Below are positions 11,818 to 22,853 of a stretch of DNA of 64,000 nucleotides, piece after piece. Position numbers and translations under genes: made by a program. Position 1 is the first letter of the stretch. Each line of letters opens with the position of its first letter. The DNA is from Toxorhynchites rutilus septentrionalis (taxonomy: Eukaryota; Arthropoda; Insecta; Diptera; Culicidae), in the NCBI RefSeq assembly GCF_029784135.1, contig NC_073746.1, positions 12,397,475 to 12,461,474 on the forward strand, written 5' to 3'. Below the pieces are notes generated by a model. The model did no database searches. It had not been told where the DNA came from and worked only from the letters and a program-made list of their open reading frames with translations.

Positions 11818-13220
11818 GGGGAGAGGGAGGCAAGTTGGCGACGTTGAGCTTTGGCGAGCCTTGGGATTTTTTTCTTTTTTTTTAATGTTGATTCTGATTC
11901 TTATAGTCTGAAATGTTTTTTATCATATTATCTATTGGATGGGCAAAAAAAAACTAAAAAACTTGTCCACCAAAAAACTTTGCGCAAAAAGTGTGGAATT
12001 CGCCATCATGCCTCCACGTGGAGGCAATAAGTGTTGCAGTTTGCCAACTTGCCCCCAAGCGACTTTTTCAATAAAAAAAATTTAGTTGAAAAAAATACAT
12101 TATTGAAACTCGCCGGAAACAAACAAATTATGTACAATAGAGAACCTTTATCATGTTTAAAATTATTTTTAAATTTTAACTTTCCTCATAAAGTGGATAA
12201 TGAAATTTGAAAAAAGTCACAGGAGGGTTGTGTCCGAGACACGACCGCATAGTTGACGTAGGATTATCCGTTAGGCTATCTGTTGGTTTTGGATATGTTT
12301 GAAGAATTACATCGTTAAACTCTTTGATAATGATTTGGTGGCCTCTTGGGAAGGACTGTTTTGTTTGGTTGTTGGGTATTGTTTGTTCACTCCACCAGCG
12401 TCTACCGAGTGATGATGACAGACGGATGGTAAATAGTCGTTGGATGGTGCGTATCAGATGAAAGATACCGAGGTGGAACGAGATATGATAAAAACCGCGC
12501 TGTGCGATCCTAAACGAGATGCCTACTGTGTTATTTATGGAAGAAATAAAGAGAAAAAAAACTCACCAATGTAATATAAGATAATTACCAATACCAAACA
12601 CAATTATCAATTTTTCTCATCAGTAAAAACATGTTTCTTTAATATAGAGAAAATATATTCAAATGGAAAAGGAAATTTTCTTTTATAATTTTTACTTTCT
12701 GAGTGTTTATTCAACTCAATGCGAATTTCAATTGGACTAACAACACCTATTACTATATGTAGAGCAATCTCTTTTTCTAATATTTCTTCACCTTTCCGAT
12801 TTTTCTCACCGTATACATGACATATGTTATTTTCTTCAATATAAAAAATTGTTATGGAGTGCCGAAATCCATTGACGCAACAATTTCATCAATCCATCAT
12901 GAAATGACTGAGTAATAAGCATTCGAAATTGGACAATTTACACGATGTGCTCGATTTTCAATTTTCAATTTGTACCCCAATATGTTCCCGAAAGACGAAA
13001 TCCTACGTCAAAAAACTGAAAAAATAACAAAAACACGATTTTTCACATTTTTATTCTTCACTTTTTTTGTGATAACGTTTTCGGCAGAGTTACCGAATAC
13101 AAAGTTTGGCCTTGTTATGATGCATCTTCAGTAAAAAGTAGGTGTCGCTACCTTCATTACAACGGGTCAAATTACCGATTCGTCATCTTGCCTCCCTCGC
13201 CAACTTGCCTCCCTCTCCCC
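11818..13220. mobile_element. TA-flanked MITE nested in the TTAA element
   Basis: The termini ggggagagggaggcaagttg (left) and the exact complement on the right form TIRs of about 24 bp and are flanked by TA on both sides, as for Tc1/mariner-type MITEs. The interior is interrupted by a GACGTAG repeat (about 12216-13013). Without that insert the MITE would be about 600 bp. Confidence 0.7.
12216..13013 (+). repeat. GACGTAG-family dispersed element, copy 1
   Basis: The left end gtcacaggagggttgtgtcc continues into a small hairpin (gtgtc-cga-gacac) and then ttgacgtaggatta. The right end reads aatcctacgtcaa, the inverse of the inner left motif. About 280 bp after the left end and about 130 bp before the right end match copy 2 (21341-24580). 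The interior has no recognisable protein. The superfamily is unknown to me. Confidence 0.6.
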
Positions 13221-13349
13221 TACATTCGTGAGAAAGTTCACTAGACATTAAAATTATTTTGGAAAAAATGTGAACATCGTTAAATAAAATATTTAGTATG
13301 ATTCCTTGCTGTGGTGGCTGAGAGCAGACAAACGACCGCAAAGGGTTAA

Positions 13350-14968
13350 TCTTTGGTTTACTTATTTAATAATAAAGATGGATATTTTTCCACGATATCG
13401 AAAGATATTGTATCCGTTATCCATACATGGAATAATCTCCGTTGGATAGCTTCGAGTAATCCAGTTCTAAAGACAAAGTATCCAAAAACAATATACAAGA
13501 ATGCTAAAGAAACGTTTCAATCACTTGAAAATGATATCTGAAACACAAATGTTTCAATGTTTAGTGTTGTGATAACCAAATGAAACATCTAAAAGGTATC
13601 TCATTACCTACAGACGGAACGCAGATGTAAAGGACCAAATCACAAAATACACCCACATACACACTCATTCTCAAATAAGGTCGACCTCGTAATCCGTCCT
13701 GAAACCGTCGAAGACCGAGAGTCTATACTGCAAAAGTCATCCAAAGGTGAATGTTTCAGATCCAACCCGCACAGAGGGAGCATATAGTGCACGAGCTCAG
13801 TGCCATTCACCGGCACCGGATACAGTGGGAGGGAGCGAACGAGCGGATACGAGCGGAAACGAGCCGGGAACTCGCTCAAAAATTTATCATCTTACCTTAA
13901 ATGATACTGCATCTTTTAGAGTTTGATATGAAATGAATTTTGAATTAATGAATACCCTAGATGCACGACTCGGATGCCCGGGCTTAATTTTGATTTATTA
14001 TATGCTAATTTTGCATTCTCCGCCCCGGCACACTCTTGCGCATTGGCAGCTCGGCAGCGGTGGGGGTGGACTTTTGGGCGATGCTAAAATTTGCTATGCA
14101 CAGTTTTCTTCCCCAGTGAAACTGCGCTCCTTCCCGTGCCAAACCCGTTTTCACCTGATTCGCTTGTGGTGGAGTGAAAACGAGGAGGAATAAAAGGATT
14201 TTCACTCAATTTTCAGATGTTTTTCTTTGTTGTGATGCAATGTTATTTTTGGTTCCGCAATAATTATGCGTGAGTCAACCCATTGATTGTTCTGGAACAC
14301 TATTCTTGGAACAAATCAAGTCACCAGCTCCCAACCTTACAATGCAAAATACCATACAATCTTTATTTAGTGCTTCAGTGCTGATATTCCATGCTCGCCA
14401 GTGCATACCGAAAATAGAAAGCTGAACCAAATTATGGAATTCTGTTCAGTTCCGTGTTCCGACCGCTTAGCCATCCACCGGTGCACATTCCTCGGTAGCG
14501 AGCGAATGGTTATGAATTGTGGTTGCATGCCGATCCCCGAAGGATGCTGCCATTATAAAACTCTGGAGAAATTTGTATAAATTCGTAGAGCACTGGCGAA
14601 GAAGCACTTACAACAACGAAAAGTAAAAGATTGTTTCAATTTGCGATGCATATTCTTCGACCGCACCAACGAAGCGAGACGACTATTTTATGGGGGGATT
14701 TGAATGGGATTTTACCTTTTGTTGTTGAATCATTTTTCTCGAATGGCGTTACAGAAAAGTTTTTCTGATTGAAAACTGCAGAATGAAAACTTTTGATGTA
14801 CAGTGTTCGGATGAAATCAAACATTCAGATTAATTCTTCTGACACATTCGCAATGTTGCAAAATTATCACGGTGATGACACCTGTCCTCATTTCAATAAG
14901 GTAGATAGATAGAACAAGTCACTCCTACTTTGTCATCAATAATTAAACGGGTTTATTTAGCTTGCCCT
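13350..14968. other. Non-repetitive-looking stretch, no supported gene
   Basis: Composition is more balanced than the flanks, with richer segments at about 13640-13870 and 14360-14600. A small frame at 13353-13541 has no known signature. A TATA-like ttataaaactctg occurs near 14553 without a visible gene behind it. It may be host intergenic or intronic DNA. Confidence 0.35.
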
Positions 14969-15100
14969 GTAATATATTTGTATGTTTGTATGTTTGTATG
15001 TTTGTATGTTTGTATGTTTGTATGTTTGTATGTTTGTATGTTTGTATGTTTGTATGTTTTTATGTTTGTAAGTTTGTATGTTTGTATGTTTGTCTGTAGC
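14969..15100. repeat. Octanucleotide microsatellite (tttgtatg)n
   Basis: About sixteen copies of an 8-bp unit with a few point changes, inside a dispersed repeat that continues tctgtctgtagcgctaacta. A degenerate version of the same flank recurs at about 15481-15560. Confidence 0.9.
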
Positions 15101-16296
15101 GCTAACTAACATTAATAGAAATTTGCCCCTTTTTGTTGACCGATTGATCTGAAATTTGGAACATACCTTTATCTCTATAGTCTTTATAAAACTGCGTATT
15201 TCATGATCTCGAATCTCGGATCACATATTTTCTCAAAACCTCATCGATATGGGTTTTCAAAAACCCCATCAATATGGGTATTAAATGAAAGGGCTTACTA
15301 GAGCACGGTTATTTATAAAAAAAACGCAAATCCAAGATGGCTTCCACTACAAAATGACGGAATAAATATTTTCTCAAAACCCGATTAGTATGGGTATCAA
15401 ATGAAAGTGCTTGAATAGTAGATCATGAAAAATCTAAATCTAAGATGGCCGCAATCGCAATATAGCAAATTAGTTTATTAAACGGTTTTATTCAGCTTGA
15501 ACTGTTTGTTTGTATGTCTGTCTGTCTGTAGGGTTGTCCCACATTAATAGAAATTTGACCAATAAGAAGTGATCGAATTTATAAAACACCTTTATCTCTG
15601 CTGTCATTTTAAATCTGCTTATCCCATGATCTTGATAAATCCAACTTGGCTACCGCTACAAAATAGCTGATTCCATATTATCTAAAAAAAAAAGTTGATT
15701 GAGGTATGTGTATCAAACGAACGAACTTGACTTGGAGAACGCACTTTGCATATTTGCAATCCACTCAATATCGGTATCAAACGAAATGAATTGACTAATA
15801 GAATACAATACAATTGTTTTATTGTAGAGAAATATACTAAAGAAACAGATAATACACTAAAACCAAGAAAATAAAATGAGTAAACGTTTCAAGTTAAACG
15901 GTTTCATTGTGATTAAACATAATAATGTACTAAAAGCTAGAAAATAATTATGCAAGTAGCAGTTAGCAGTCAGCAGTTATCACACCTAGGGCATTGACAA
16001 GCCTAATATAAAATCGTGGGGCACGTGGGATTTCAATTATCCGCATTTAATGGTTAATCATATGTCCCGCGATTTTATCATAGGCTCGTCAATGTCCTTG
16101 ATTAATGAAGGAAGGGGTATGATTACTGCTATCTGCTACTTGCCTTATTATTTTCTAGATTTTAGTACATTATCTGTATTATTATTATTATTATTATGTT
16201 CAATCGCAAAGAAACCGATTATCTGAAAAAGTTTTTTTTTACTTATTTGTTTACAATCAAAGCACTGGGTGGGTTATATCTATACATAAGCGCAAG
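15101..16296. repeat. Copies of a dispersed 'gatacccatattg'-type repeat family
   Basis: Several stretches carry variants of cattaatagaaatttg, caatatgggtatcaaatgaa and aagatggc. The same blocks recur in either orientation at about 20930-21335, 24600-24950 and 35380-35545. No protein is encoded. A poorly conserved (att)n run lies at about 16174-16197. Confidence 0.55.
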
Positions 16297-16514
16297 GTAG
16301 ACGTGGGACTACCTTAGCTTAGCAATCATTTGTTTGTATTGATTTAATTTTTGATTGAATGAAACAATTTCCGAATTCAATTGAATTCAATATATTTGCT
16401 TTGTGAGTAAAAAGATTGTATAATGCCATGTGAGGTCAATTCATGCATTCGGATAGATTGTGTTCTTCGTTACAAGTAAATTTAATGACAGTTCTTTTAC
16501 GTTTGGTATAATGA

Positions 16515-16928
16515 CATCTTGGTTTTGAAGTCTGTGTTAGACAAACACATCTAGTCGGAACAAAAGTACCCCCGACTTGCATGAATTTGCAATGCCAATT
16601 TCCACACGCTCCATGCATTTGAAGTCTGTGTTAGGGAAACACATTTTAGTCGGAATAAAAATGCCCCCAACTTGCATGTATTTGCAATGCTAATTTCCAC
16701 ACACTCCATGGATTTGAAGTCTGTGTCAGGGAAACACATTCCAGTCGGAACAAAAATACCCCCGACTTTCATGTATTTGCAAAGCGGATTCCCCCAGGCA
16801 CATTGATTTTAAAGTCCGTGTTAGGGAAACACTGCTCGGTTGAAACAAAAATACCCCCTACTTGCATGGATATTTGCTAAGCGGATTCCCACAGGTACAT
16901 TGATTTTGAAGTCTGTGTTCGGGAAACC
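16515..16928. repeat. 95-bp tandem repeat array, about 4.3 units
   Basis: Units open with tttgaagtctgtgttaggga at about 16522, 16617, 16713, 16807 and 16903, a period of 94-96 bp. Each contains a cc-rich core (aaaatacccccgacttgcat). A single diverged unit occurs at about 24345-24450. The small opposed open frames here are by-products of the repeat. Confidence 0.85.
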
Positions 16929-17171
16929 GTAAATCGGGCCAATCAAAACTAGGCAGTTAGGGCGTTTAGATAACGCTTGACATTTCACAGTTATTCAATT
17001 GTTTATCTAATGAAAAATAACGTTTTATTAATTGCGATAGAAACGTGAAAATATTCCGTATCAATTGATGCAAACATCTTTCCGATCCAGTAAGAAATAT
17101 TCGAGTTATTAGCATTTGGAATCTTTCATTTTTTACTGCATGTTCTGTGTTTAGGTTTTCATATCCCTCCA

Positions 17172-17202
17172 CCCCCCCCCCCCACCCCCCCCCCCCCCCC
17201 CC
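17172..17202. repeat. Poly-C tract
   Basis: Twelve C, one A, then eighteen C. The minus strand is therefore an oligo-G run able to form quadruplex DNA. Length in the assembly may be unreliable. Confidence 0.9.
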
Positions 17203-17502
17203 TATATACTTCGGTTAGACGTAGTCCCACGTCAAAAACCCACGTTGAGCTGTATATTTTGTGATGAAGAGATGGTCCAAATCACCCCGTATGTCCAACT
17301 CACCCTGACTTACCCTACATAGCACGATCCGCAAGTCCAATGTTTTTGTCACTTTTTGGTTTCCCGTGTGAACGAAGTGGTAAGATCACTTCAATCGAAA
17401 TATAAAATGACTACTAATGATGTTTGCTAATTATGGCACAAATATTATTGTAAAATACAAAAACAAATACAAAAACTGCAAATCCACTTTTTTATAGTTA
17501 AT

Positions 17503-17949
17503 ATATCGACGGTTTGCAGTGGTCCCCATGGCCTAGTGGTAAGCGTTGCGCTTTCCAAGATGGGGGCTTCGGGTTCGATTCCCGTTCGTGTCAGAAATTC
17601 TATCGTCATAGATCGTTTTTCTGGCTTGCACTGGTGAAGGGGAACTGTCTAGGGTGTGGTGGGATGAGCATTGGGCATTGCCAGTCCCCAAGAAAAGCCA
17701 CAAAAACCCGGAAACAGCTCCTATAAGCGAATTGACGCCACTATAAGCGTTTTCGCCCAATCCTGGTGGTACTCGGGACGTAAAGCAGGAGTATCAAGAC
17801 GGTCCTCCTGCGAGATAGTGGGGTTGGTCGCAGGCCTTGCAAGCCGCACCACTAAAACACCAAGCAACGAACGATACACAAGAAAAATTGTGAATCAGTC
17901 CATGTTGTAAAGACGTTAAGCCAAAATAAATAAATAATATCGAAGGTTT
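17503..17949 (+). mobile_element. tRNA-derived SINE with target duplication
   Basis: The tRNA-like head at about 17521-17592 has a box A (tggcctagtggtaagcg) and a box B (gggttcgattcc), the internal RNA polymerase III promoter. A body of about 320 bp follows and ends ttaagcc plus (aaat)n. The target duplication is atatcgacggttt at 17503-17515 versus atatcgaaggttt at 17937-17949, one mismatch. It depends on LINE proteins in trans. The short open frames inside are not genes. Confidence 0.8.
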
Positions 17950-18339
17950 AATGTTTTATTTTCACATAATCAAAAACACTTCTGTTCAGTTGAACGTCCG
18001 AAAGAGGACTGTGTTTATTTATTGTGTTAACACGAAATCTGTTGAACCACACTCAAACATCGGATCTTACATTTGGAAATGATCAATTTGATCGAAAATG
18101 GGTTTCCCCATGAATGCAACTTATGGCACACTATAAATTAAAATCATTCAAATCACCTTTCCTCGTAAGTGTAGCCTACGATTCATAACATAAATATTTC
18201 AGATCACCGTTTCGGGTTAAACGCATTTGAAAAATATTCTATCTTAATTTATTCGAACACTTAATTACAATGAAAAGTTCAATTACAAAATTTAGCTTAC
18301 TTCTTTATCTTCAAACGCCATCTAACTTAGTTTTTTTTC
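17950..18339. other. No feature seen
   Basis: AT-rich sequence with no coding, RNA or repeat signal that I can support. Confidence 0.4.
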
Positions 18340-18966
18340 TTAATACGTGCAGTTTTTATTTAACTTGCTTTCACTTTCTTCTAAATTGCTTGCTGTTTCA
18401 TTTTTTCGGAATGCATTTGGACGCAATCCATTTATGTTCGGGCATAAAACCATAATGCAAATCCTCCTCCTACGTGTCATCGATGCTTCCTTTCTTGCCT
18501 CTGGTATATCGTGCTTCGTTTTGGGATGTATAAGGATCGAGAGAAAGTCCAACATTTTGCCGACTTTAACTTCTCCCCTTCTGGGATGGGGATGTATTTT
18601 TTTTAATAAACACAGCCTCAATATCCATCTATCAAAATTAGTTAGCTTATGATTTTTATACAAAACCTTGTCTCCTAGAGTCAAGGAATCAAGATAATCT
18701 ATCGATGGACTGTTTGGACTAACTTGCTATTAAATTTCTCTATAATTTGATATATTTGTGCTCCGTTTTCTTTCATTTTTAGTTGTGTTTATTAAATCTA
18801 GCAAAGTTTTTGGCTTATAATTCAAAACTTTATCAAATGGGTAATCATTCCCAGAAGTCAAACAGGTATTACGATAATTGAACAGGAAATAATCAATTCT
18901 GTCATTGAATACTAATTTTTGCACACCGTTCTGAATTATATTTTGGACGCAGAAGACAGGTCTCAA
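18340..18966 (-). pseudogene. LTR-retrotransposon integrase remnant
   Basis: Two minus-strand frames (18966-18730 and 18684-18340) line up as the end of a retroviral-type integrase. IDYFLFNYRNTCLTSGNDYP and FDKVLNYKPKTLLDLI match the post-catalytic helix region of Gypsy integrases, where the family usually reads FLFRYRSTPH...P..L..GR..RT.LDLL. After a stop-containing gap, LTLGDKVLYKNHKLTNFDRW looks like the C-terminal domain. The catalytic D,D,E residues are not included. There is no flanking LTR, so this is an old fragment. The Gypsy assignment is inference. Confidence 0.5.
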
Positions 18967-19208
18967 CTTTATGCACAGGTATTATTTGGTTGATATTTTT
19001 TATAAATTCGTTCAATATGCTTTTAAGCTTCCTACTTTGGTACCTATTTAATTGAAAACATAAAAAAATCATCGAATGAAATGCTTTTCAAATGAAGAGA
19101 ATATGAATCAAACTTCGGACACCATTTATAAAAAAGTCAAATTTCGGACAGATTGAATTCAAACTTCGGACACTTTATTTTGTATTTTTTTGAACGAAAA
19201 TTACATCA
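18967..19208. repeat. Cluster of ttcggac motifs
   Basis: The octamer ttcggaca/c recurs at about 19113, 19144 and 19166 and continues into the palindromic MITE to the right. No coding signal. Confidence 0.5.
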
Positions 19209-19307
19209 CCGTTCTGAATCATATTTCGGACAGCTTCATATTTCGGACAGCTTCATATTTCGGACACTTTTTATAAATAACTTGAAATGCTTAATTCCTT
19301 GATAATA

Positions 19308-20596
19308 CAGGGTTTTCCATTTCGGGCTTCCGAAAGTATACAGCCCTGCGCTGACAACCGTTTGACATAGCTGTCAACCAAAGCGTCATATCGTTAGTTG
19401 AATGTCTGCCATTTTACAATATGGATCGTTTTAGCATCGCACAACGTGTTAATTTTGTTAAATTATACTATAAAAATGATGAAAAACCGGCAAATGTTTT
19501 TTGAGCATTACGGACGGATTTTGGTCGTCATGGACGGCATACAGAGCACACAATCGCTAATGTAGTGCGTAAATTCGAACAAACTGGATCCGTAGCGGAT
19601 ATTGTGAAACCTGTGCATCATCGTAATGTGCGTTCGGCCGAAAATATTGCTGCTGTTGCTGCCAGTGTGGAGGGTGACCCGAATGTTTCGATTCCACGGC
19701 GTGCTCAGCAATTGGGCTTGTCAAACACATCATTGTGGCGAATTTTGCATTTGGACTTGCACCTACATCCAAATAAAGTCCAACTGGTACAAAAATTAGA
19801 GCGTGGTGACCATGGAATGCGTCGGGCATACGTGAACGAACAACAGCAGCAAAATGCTGAATTTTCGCATCAAATTTTCTTCAGCGATGAGAGGCACATT
19901 TCGAGCTCGGTGGCTATGTGAACACCCAAAATTTCCATATGTGGGGCTCAGAAAATCCACACGTGATTGTTGAGAGGCCATTGCATCTGCCAAAAGTCAC
20001 TGTTTGGTGCGCATTATGGTCTGGTGGAGTCATCGGGCCTTATTTATTTGAAAATGAGGACGGCGAGACGGTAACTGTGAATGGTGAGCGCTATGGTCGC
20101 ATGTTAACCGATTTTTTTGCCACAAATTGAAGATACGGATGACATGTGGTTTCAGCAGGACGGCGCCACGTGCTACACAACACGACCGAACATGGCCATA
20201 TTGCGAACGAAATTTGAGGGACGCATAATTTCGCGTTTTGGTGATGCCAATTGGCCGTCCAGATCATGCGATTTGAACCCGCTAGACTTTTTTTTGTGGG
20301 GTTATGCGAAAGACCATGTCTATGCCAACTCTCCGCAAACTCTTGAACATTTGAAAGACAACATTCGTGAAGTTATGACCGAGATACCGCCTCATATGTG
20401 CCGAAAAGTCATCGAAAATTACCTGTTCCGGATCAAGGTGTGCGAGGAAGCCCTAGGTGGACATTTGAATGATGTTGTATTTCACACATAATGACATAAA
20501 CCAAACTTTAATTTGAAATAAAAGTTTCATCGAAATTCGAATTCTGAGTGTGTTTTATTTAAATTTACTTTCGGAATTAAAAGTTGAAAAACCCTG
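19308..20596 (+). mobile_element. IS630-Tc1-mariner superfamily transposon (DUF4817-type), copy 1
   Basis: 1,289 bp, flanked by TA at 19306-19307 and 20597-20598. The termini start cagggttttcca and end tggaaaaccctg-like (ttgaaaaaccctg), with a second inverted block ttccgaaagta further in. Sequence and layout match copies 2 (28287-29579) and 3 (61376 to the window end). Confidence 0.85.
19421..20491 (+). pseudogene. Transposase, copy 1 (broken)
   Basis: From ATG 19421 (MDRFSIAQRVNFVKLYY) the N-terminal helix-turn-helix region of the DUF4817 type runs through KFEQTGSVADIVKP, IPRRAQQLGLSNTSLWRILH and the catalytic start IFFSDE. Breaks: a TGA at 19502-19504 where the other copies have CGA; a 2-base insertion near 19887 right after the first catalytic Asp; and a shorter T-run near 20110. 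The C-terminal part (20117-20491) has WFQQDGATCYTT and WPSRSCDLNPLDFFLWG, the second and third Asp. The spacing between these two is 36 residues. The enzyme would cut and paste the element at TA. Confidence 0.85.
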
Positions 20597-20735
20597 TATA
20601 ACTGAATGGGTTACTCTAAAGAATCAATCGTGATAATAATGTCATAGTTATATCATTATGACATTGAGCATTTCAAATTATTTATAAAGAGTGTCCGAAA
20701 TATGAAGCTGTCCGAGATATGATTCAGAACGGTAC

Positions 20736-21340
20736 ACTTGATATATTTTATAGTGAACTGCGACACACTTATCAAGCAATCACAGGAACCTGATAACGAT
20801 GATGAGAACTGATGAAACACGAGAGAAATTTATATATTTATGAAGAGGTAAATTCTACGTGCTCATGCGAAGCAAATGTCAAACACAAACGATAATGAGT
20901 GGATTTTGGATTTTCCATCTTGGATTTGAATTTTTTTGATCTACTACGTTCTAATAGCACTTTCATTTGATACCCATATTGAAGGGGTATTGAAAAAAAA
21001 AATTCACGGTGATCGGTCATCGGATCGGTGATCGGATGTGATTTTTTTTTGTAAATAACTTTGTTCTACTAGTCAAGCTCTTTTATTTGGTACTCATATT
21101 GATGAGGTTTTTTTTAAAAAATATATAAGGCGCCATTTTGTGGTGGCATCCATTTTGAATTTGAATTTTTTTATAAATAAATGTGGTCTACTAATCAAGA
21201 CCTTTTATTTGATAGCCATATTGAAGTGGTTATGAGAAAATATATGATCCGCATTTTGAATTTGCATTTTTCAAAAATAACTGTATTCTACTAGTAATGC
21301 CCTTTCATTTGATACCCATGTTGATATGATTTTGAAAAAA
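20736..21340. repeat. Dispersed gatacccatattg-type repeats
   Basis: Three to four diverged tandem-like blocks of tcatttgatacccatattga and (tttttata)aataactgtgttctacta, each about 110-130 bp. They are related to 15101-15800, 24600-24950 and 35380-35545. No coding. Confidence 0.55.
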
Positions 21341-21624
21341 GTCACAGGAGGGTTGTGTCCGAGACACGACCGCATAGTTGACGTAAGATTCCGCTAGACT
21401 ATCTGTTGATTTTGGATATGTTTGACGTATTACATCGTTAAACTCTTTGATAATGATTTGGTGGCCCTGGTAAGGACCGTTTTGTTTGGTTGTTGGGTAT
21501 TGTGTGTTCGCTCCAACAGCATTTATCAAGTGATGATGACAGAATGATGGTAACCAGTAGTTGGATGGTGCGTATCAGATAAAAGATACCGAGGTGGAAC
21601 GATATATGATGAAAACCGGTGATT

Positions 21625-22091
21625 TCAGCCACGCGGTTGGCAACAAACGTCTTCCATCTCGACGCACCGCCATAAATCCATGCTAGTGCCACTGTGGAGT
21701 CCGAATAAGCTCGTATTTCGATGAAAGGGGTTGAGATTGCCGTGATAACGCTCGCCATCAGGCGGGCCAAAATCACCGCCGCACACAGTTCCAGGCGAGG
21801 TAACGTGGTCCGTCCATTTCCGATAGGCGCCAATTTAGATTTCGCGCACAGCAGATGTGATGATGTGTTTCCTCCTTCGACAGCAGCTCGAATGTAGACG
21901 CACGCACCCATGGCTCGCTCTGACGCATCACTGAAGCCGTGCAGATAGATTCTGGTCGGTTGTTGAACGCCGATCACTCGTCGAGGTACCTGTAAGTAAT
22001 TGAGATCGGAAAGGCTTTGCTCAAATGAAAACCAATTTTGAACAAACTCACCGGGGAGAGTTTCATCCCAGTCCACCCTCAGTTCCCACAA
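21625..22091 (-). pseudogene. BEL/Pao RNase H region
   Basis: The frame from 22091 downward reads MWELRVDWDETLPGEFVQNW, then YLHGFSDASERAMGACVYIR (first acidic residue), TLPRLELCAAVILARLM (Glu) and IRAYSDSTVALAWIYG (Asp). This order is typical of the BEL/Pao RT-RNase H polyprotein. Past about 21625 the frame runs on into unrelated repeat DNA, so the protein is truncated before integrase. A gap separates it from the RT block upstream. Confidence 0.8.
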
Positions 22092-22189
22092 CTGCTGCAG
22101 GATCAGCTTCGCTCTGACGATGATTGGGGCCAGCAGCCAAGAGGGTCGAATATGCAGGCGATTTGCGAGAGCAAAATCCGCTTTGTAGG

Positions 22190-22853
22190 CTAAAGGATCT
22201 TGTTCGGTGTGTTGGAGAACTGGAACTCGTCGCTGCGTGGCTGCCAGTGGATGCCGAGGGCCTTGATGGTGCGGGACTCGTTGATCTCGATGGATGATTT
22301 CACCTCTCTGTCTTTCGCCGGAATGTCATTTAGAATAGCTGTACTGTTCGATGCCCACATCCGTAGATGAAAGCCACCGGATGCATACATTGTTGTTAAT
22401 TGTTGACGTAGTAGGATTGCTTCCTCTTCGGATTCAGCGCCCGTTAAGATGTCGTCCACATACGTGTTTTTCTCCGCTTTTCCTACTGCTACTGGATACT
22501 GCCTACGATGCACGTCTAATAGCTGCTGCACACATTTAGTCGCCAGATATGAAGCACTTTTCGTCCCGTAGGTGACGGTGTTTAGGCGATATTCTTTTAC
22601 TACATCGTCGCTAGACCATCGCCAAAGGAACCGCGGGAAATCACGATCCGCTTCGTGGATTTGGATCATGCGATACATTTGACGGGAATCGGAATCGGAG
22701 AACAATGTCGACTATTGAGTCTTGCAGAACGGGACCACACATCAGCATATCAAACACGACGCGACATTTCGTGGTGGAGCTATTCTCCTTAACCACACAG
22801 TGATGGGGAAGGTATACGGCAACTCTCGGAGATGCTTCTTCGGCAAGTGTCAT
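22190..22853 (-). pseudogene. BEL/Pao reverse transcriptase region
   Basis: 22853-22641 carries VYLPHHCVVKENSSTTKCRV and VVFDMLMCGPVLQDSIVDI, the start of the BEL-type RT, with a small deletion. 22705-22190 carries ADRDFPRFLWRW, LNTVTYGTKSASYLATKCVQ and the catalytic KNTYVDDILTGAE. At least one frameshift lies between them. The enzyme would copy element RNA into cDNA. Confidence 0.85.

Larger units (their letters stand above)
11701..13349. mobile_element. TTAA-flanked non-autonomous element (piggyBac-like), host of two nested elements
   Basis: The ends TTAAccctttgcggtcg and cgaccgcaaagggTTAA are perfect 17-bp inverted repeats including the TTAA. The terminal CCCTTTG resembles the 5444-5841 element but the next bases differ, so it is a separate family. 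Most of the 1.65 kb is taken up by a nested TA-flanked element (11818-13220). No transposase frame is present. Confidence 0.75.
16297..17233. repeat. GACGTAG-family-like element, copy 4
   Basis: The left motif gtagacgtgggactac and right motif gtagtcccacgtcaaaa are inverted. They match the ends of the GACGTAG family with ggac in place of gaac/gatt. The interior holds the 95-bp tandem array, one unit of which also occurs near the right end of copy 2. Assignment to the family is an inference. Confidence 0.45.
19209..20735. mobile_element. Palindromic 'ttcggac' MITE split by an IS630-type transposon
   Basis: The left arm (19209-19290, starting accgttctgaatcatatt) and the right arm (20665-20735, its inverse ending gattcagaacggt) are complementary over about 75 bp. 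The left arm carries an extra 18-bp unit of agcttcatatttcggac. The MITE would be about 240 bp. It is interrupted at a TA by the transposon at 19308-20596. Confidence 0.6.

Noticed and set aside
14969..15100. Regular short repeats that could suggest a CRISPR array
   Set aside because: The units are contiguous 8-mers without spacers, a simple microsatellite in eukaryotic DNA.
16515..16928. 95-bp repeats as a possible array with spacers or small protein repeats
   Set aside because: The whole unit is repeated with no variable spacers, and the minus-strand frames (16436-16772) are broken and differ between units.
17521..17592. Genuine tRNA gene
   Set aside because: Boxes A and B are present, but the unit is followed by a SINE body and A-rich tail and is flanked by target duplications. 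The same holds for 36071-36142 and 60400-60480.
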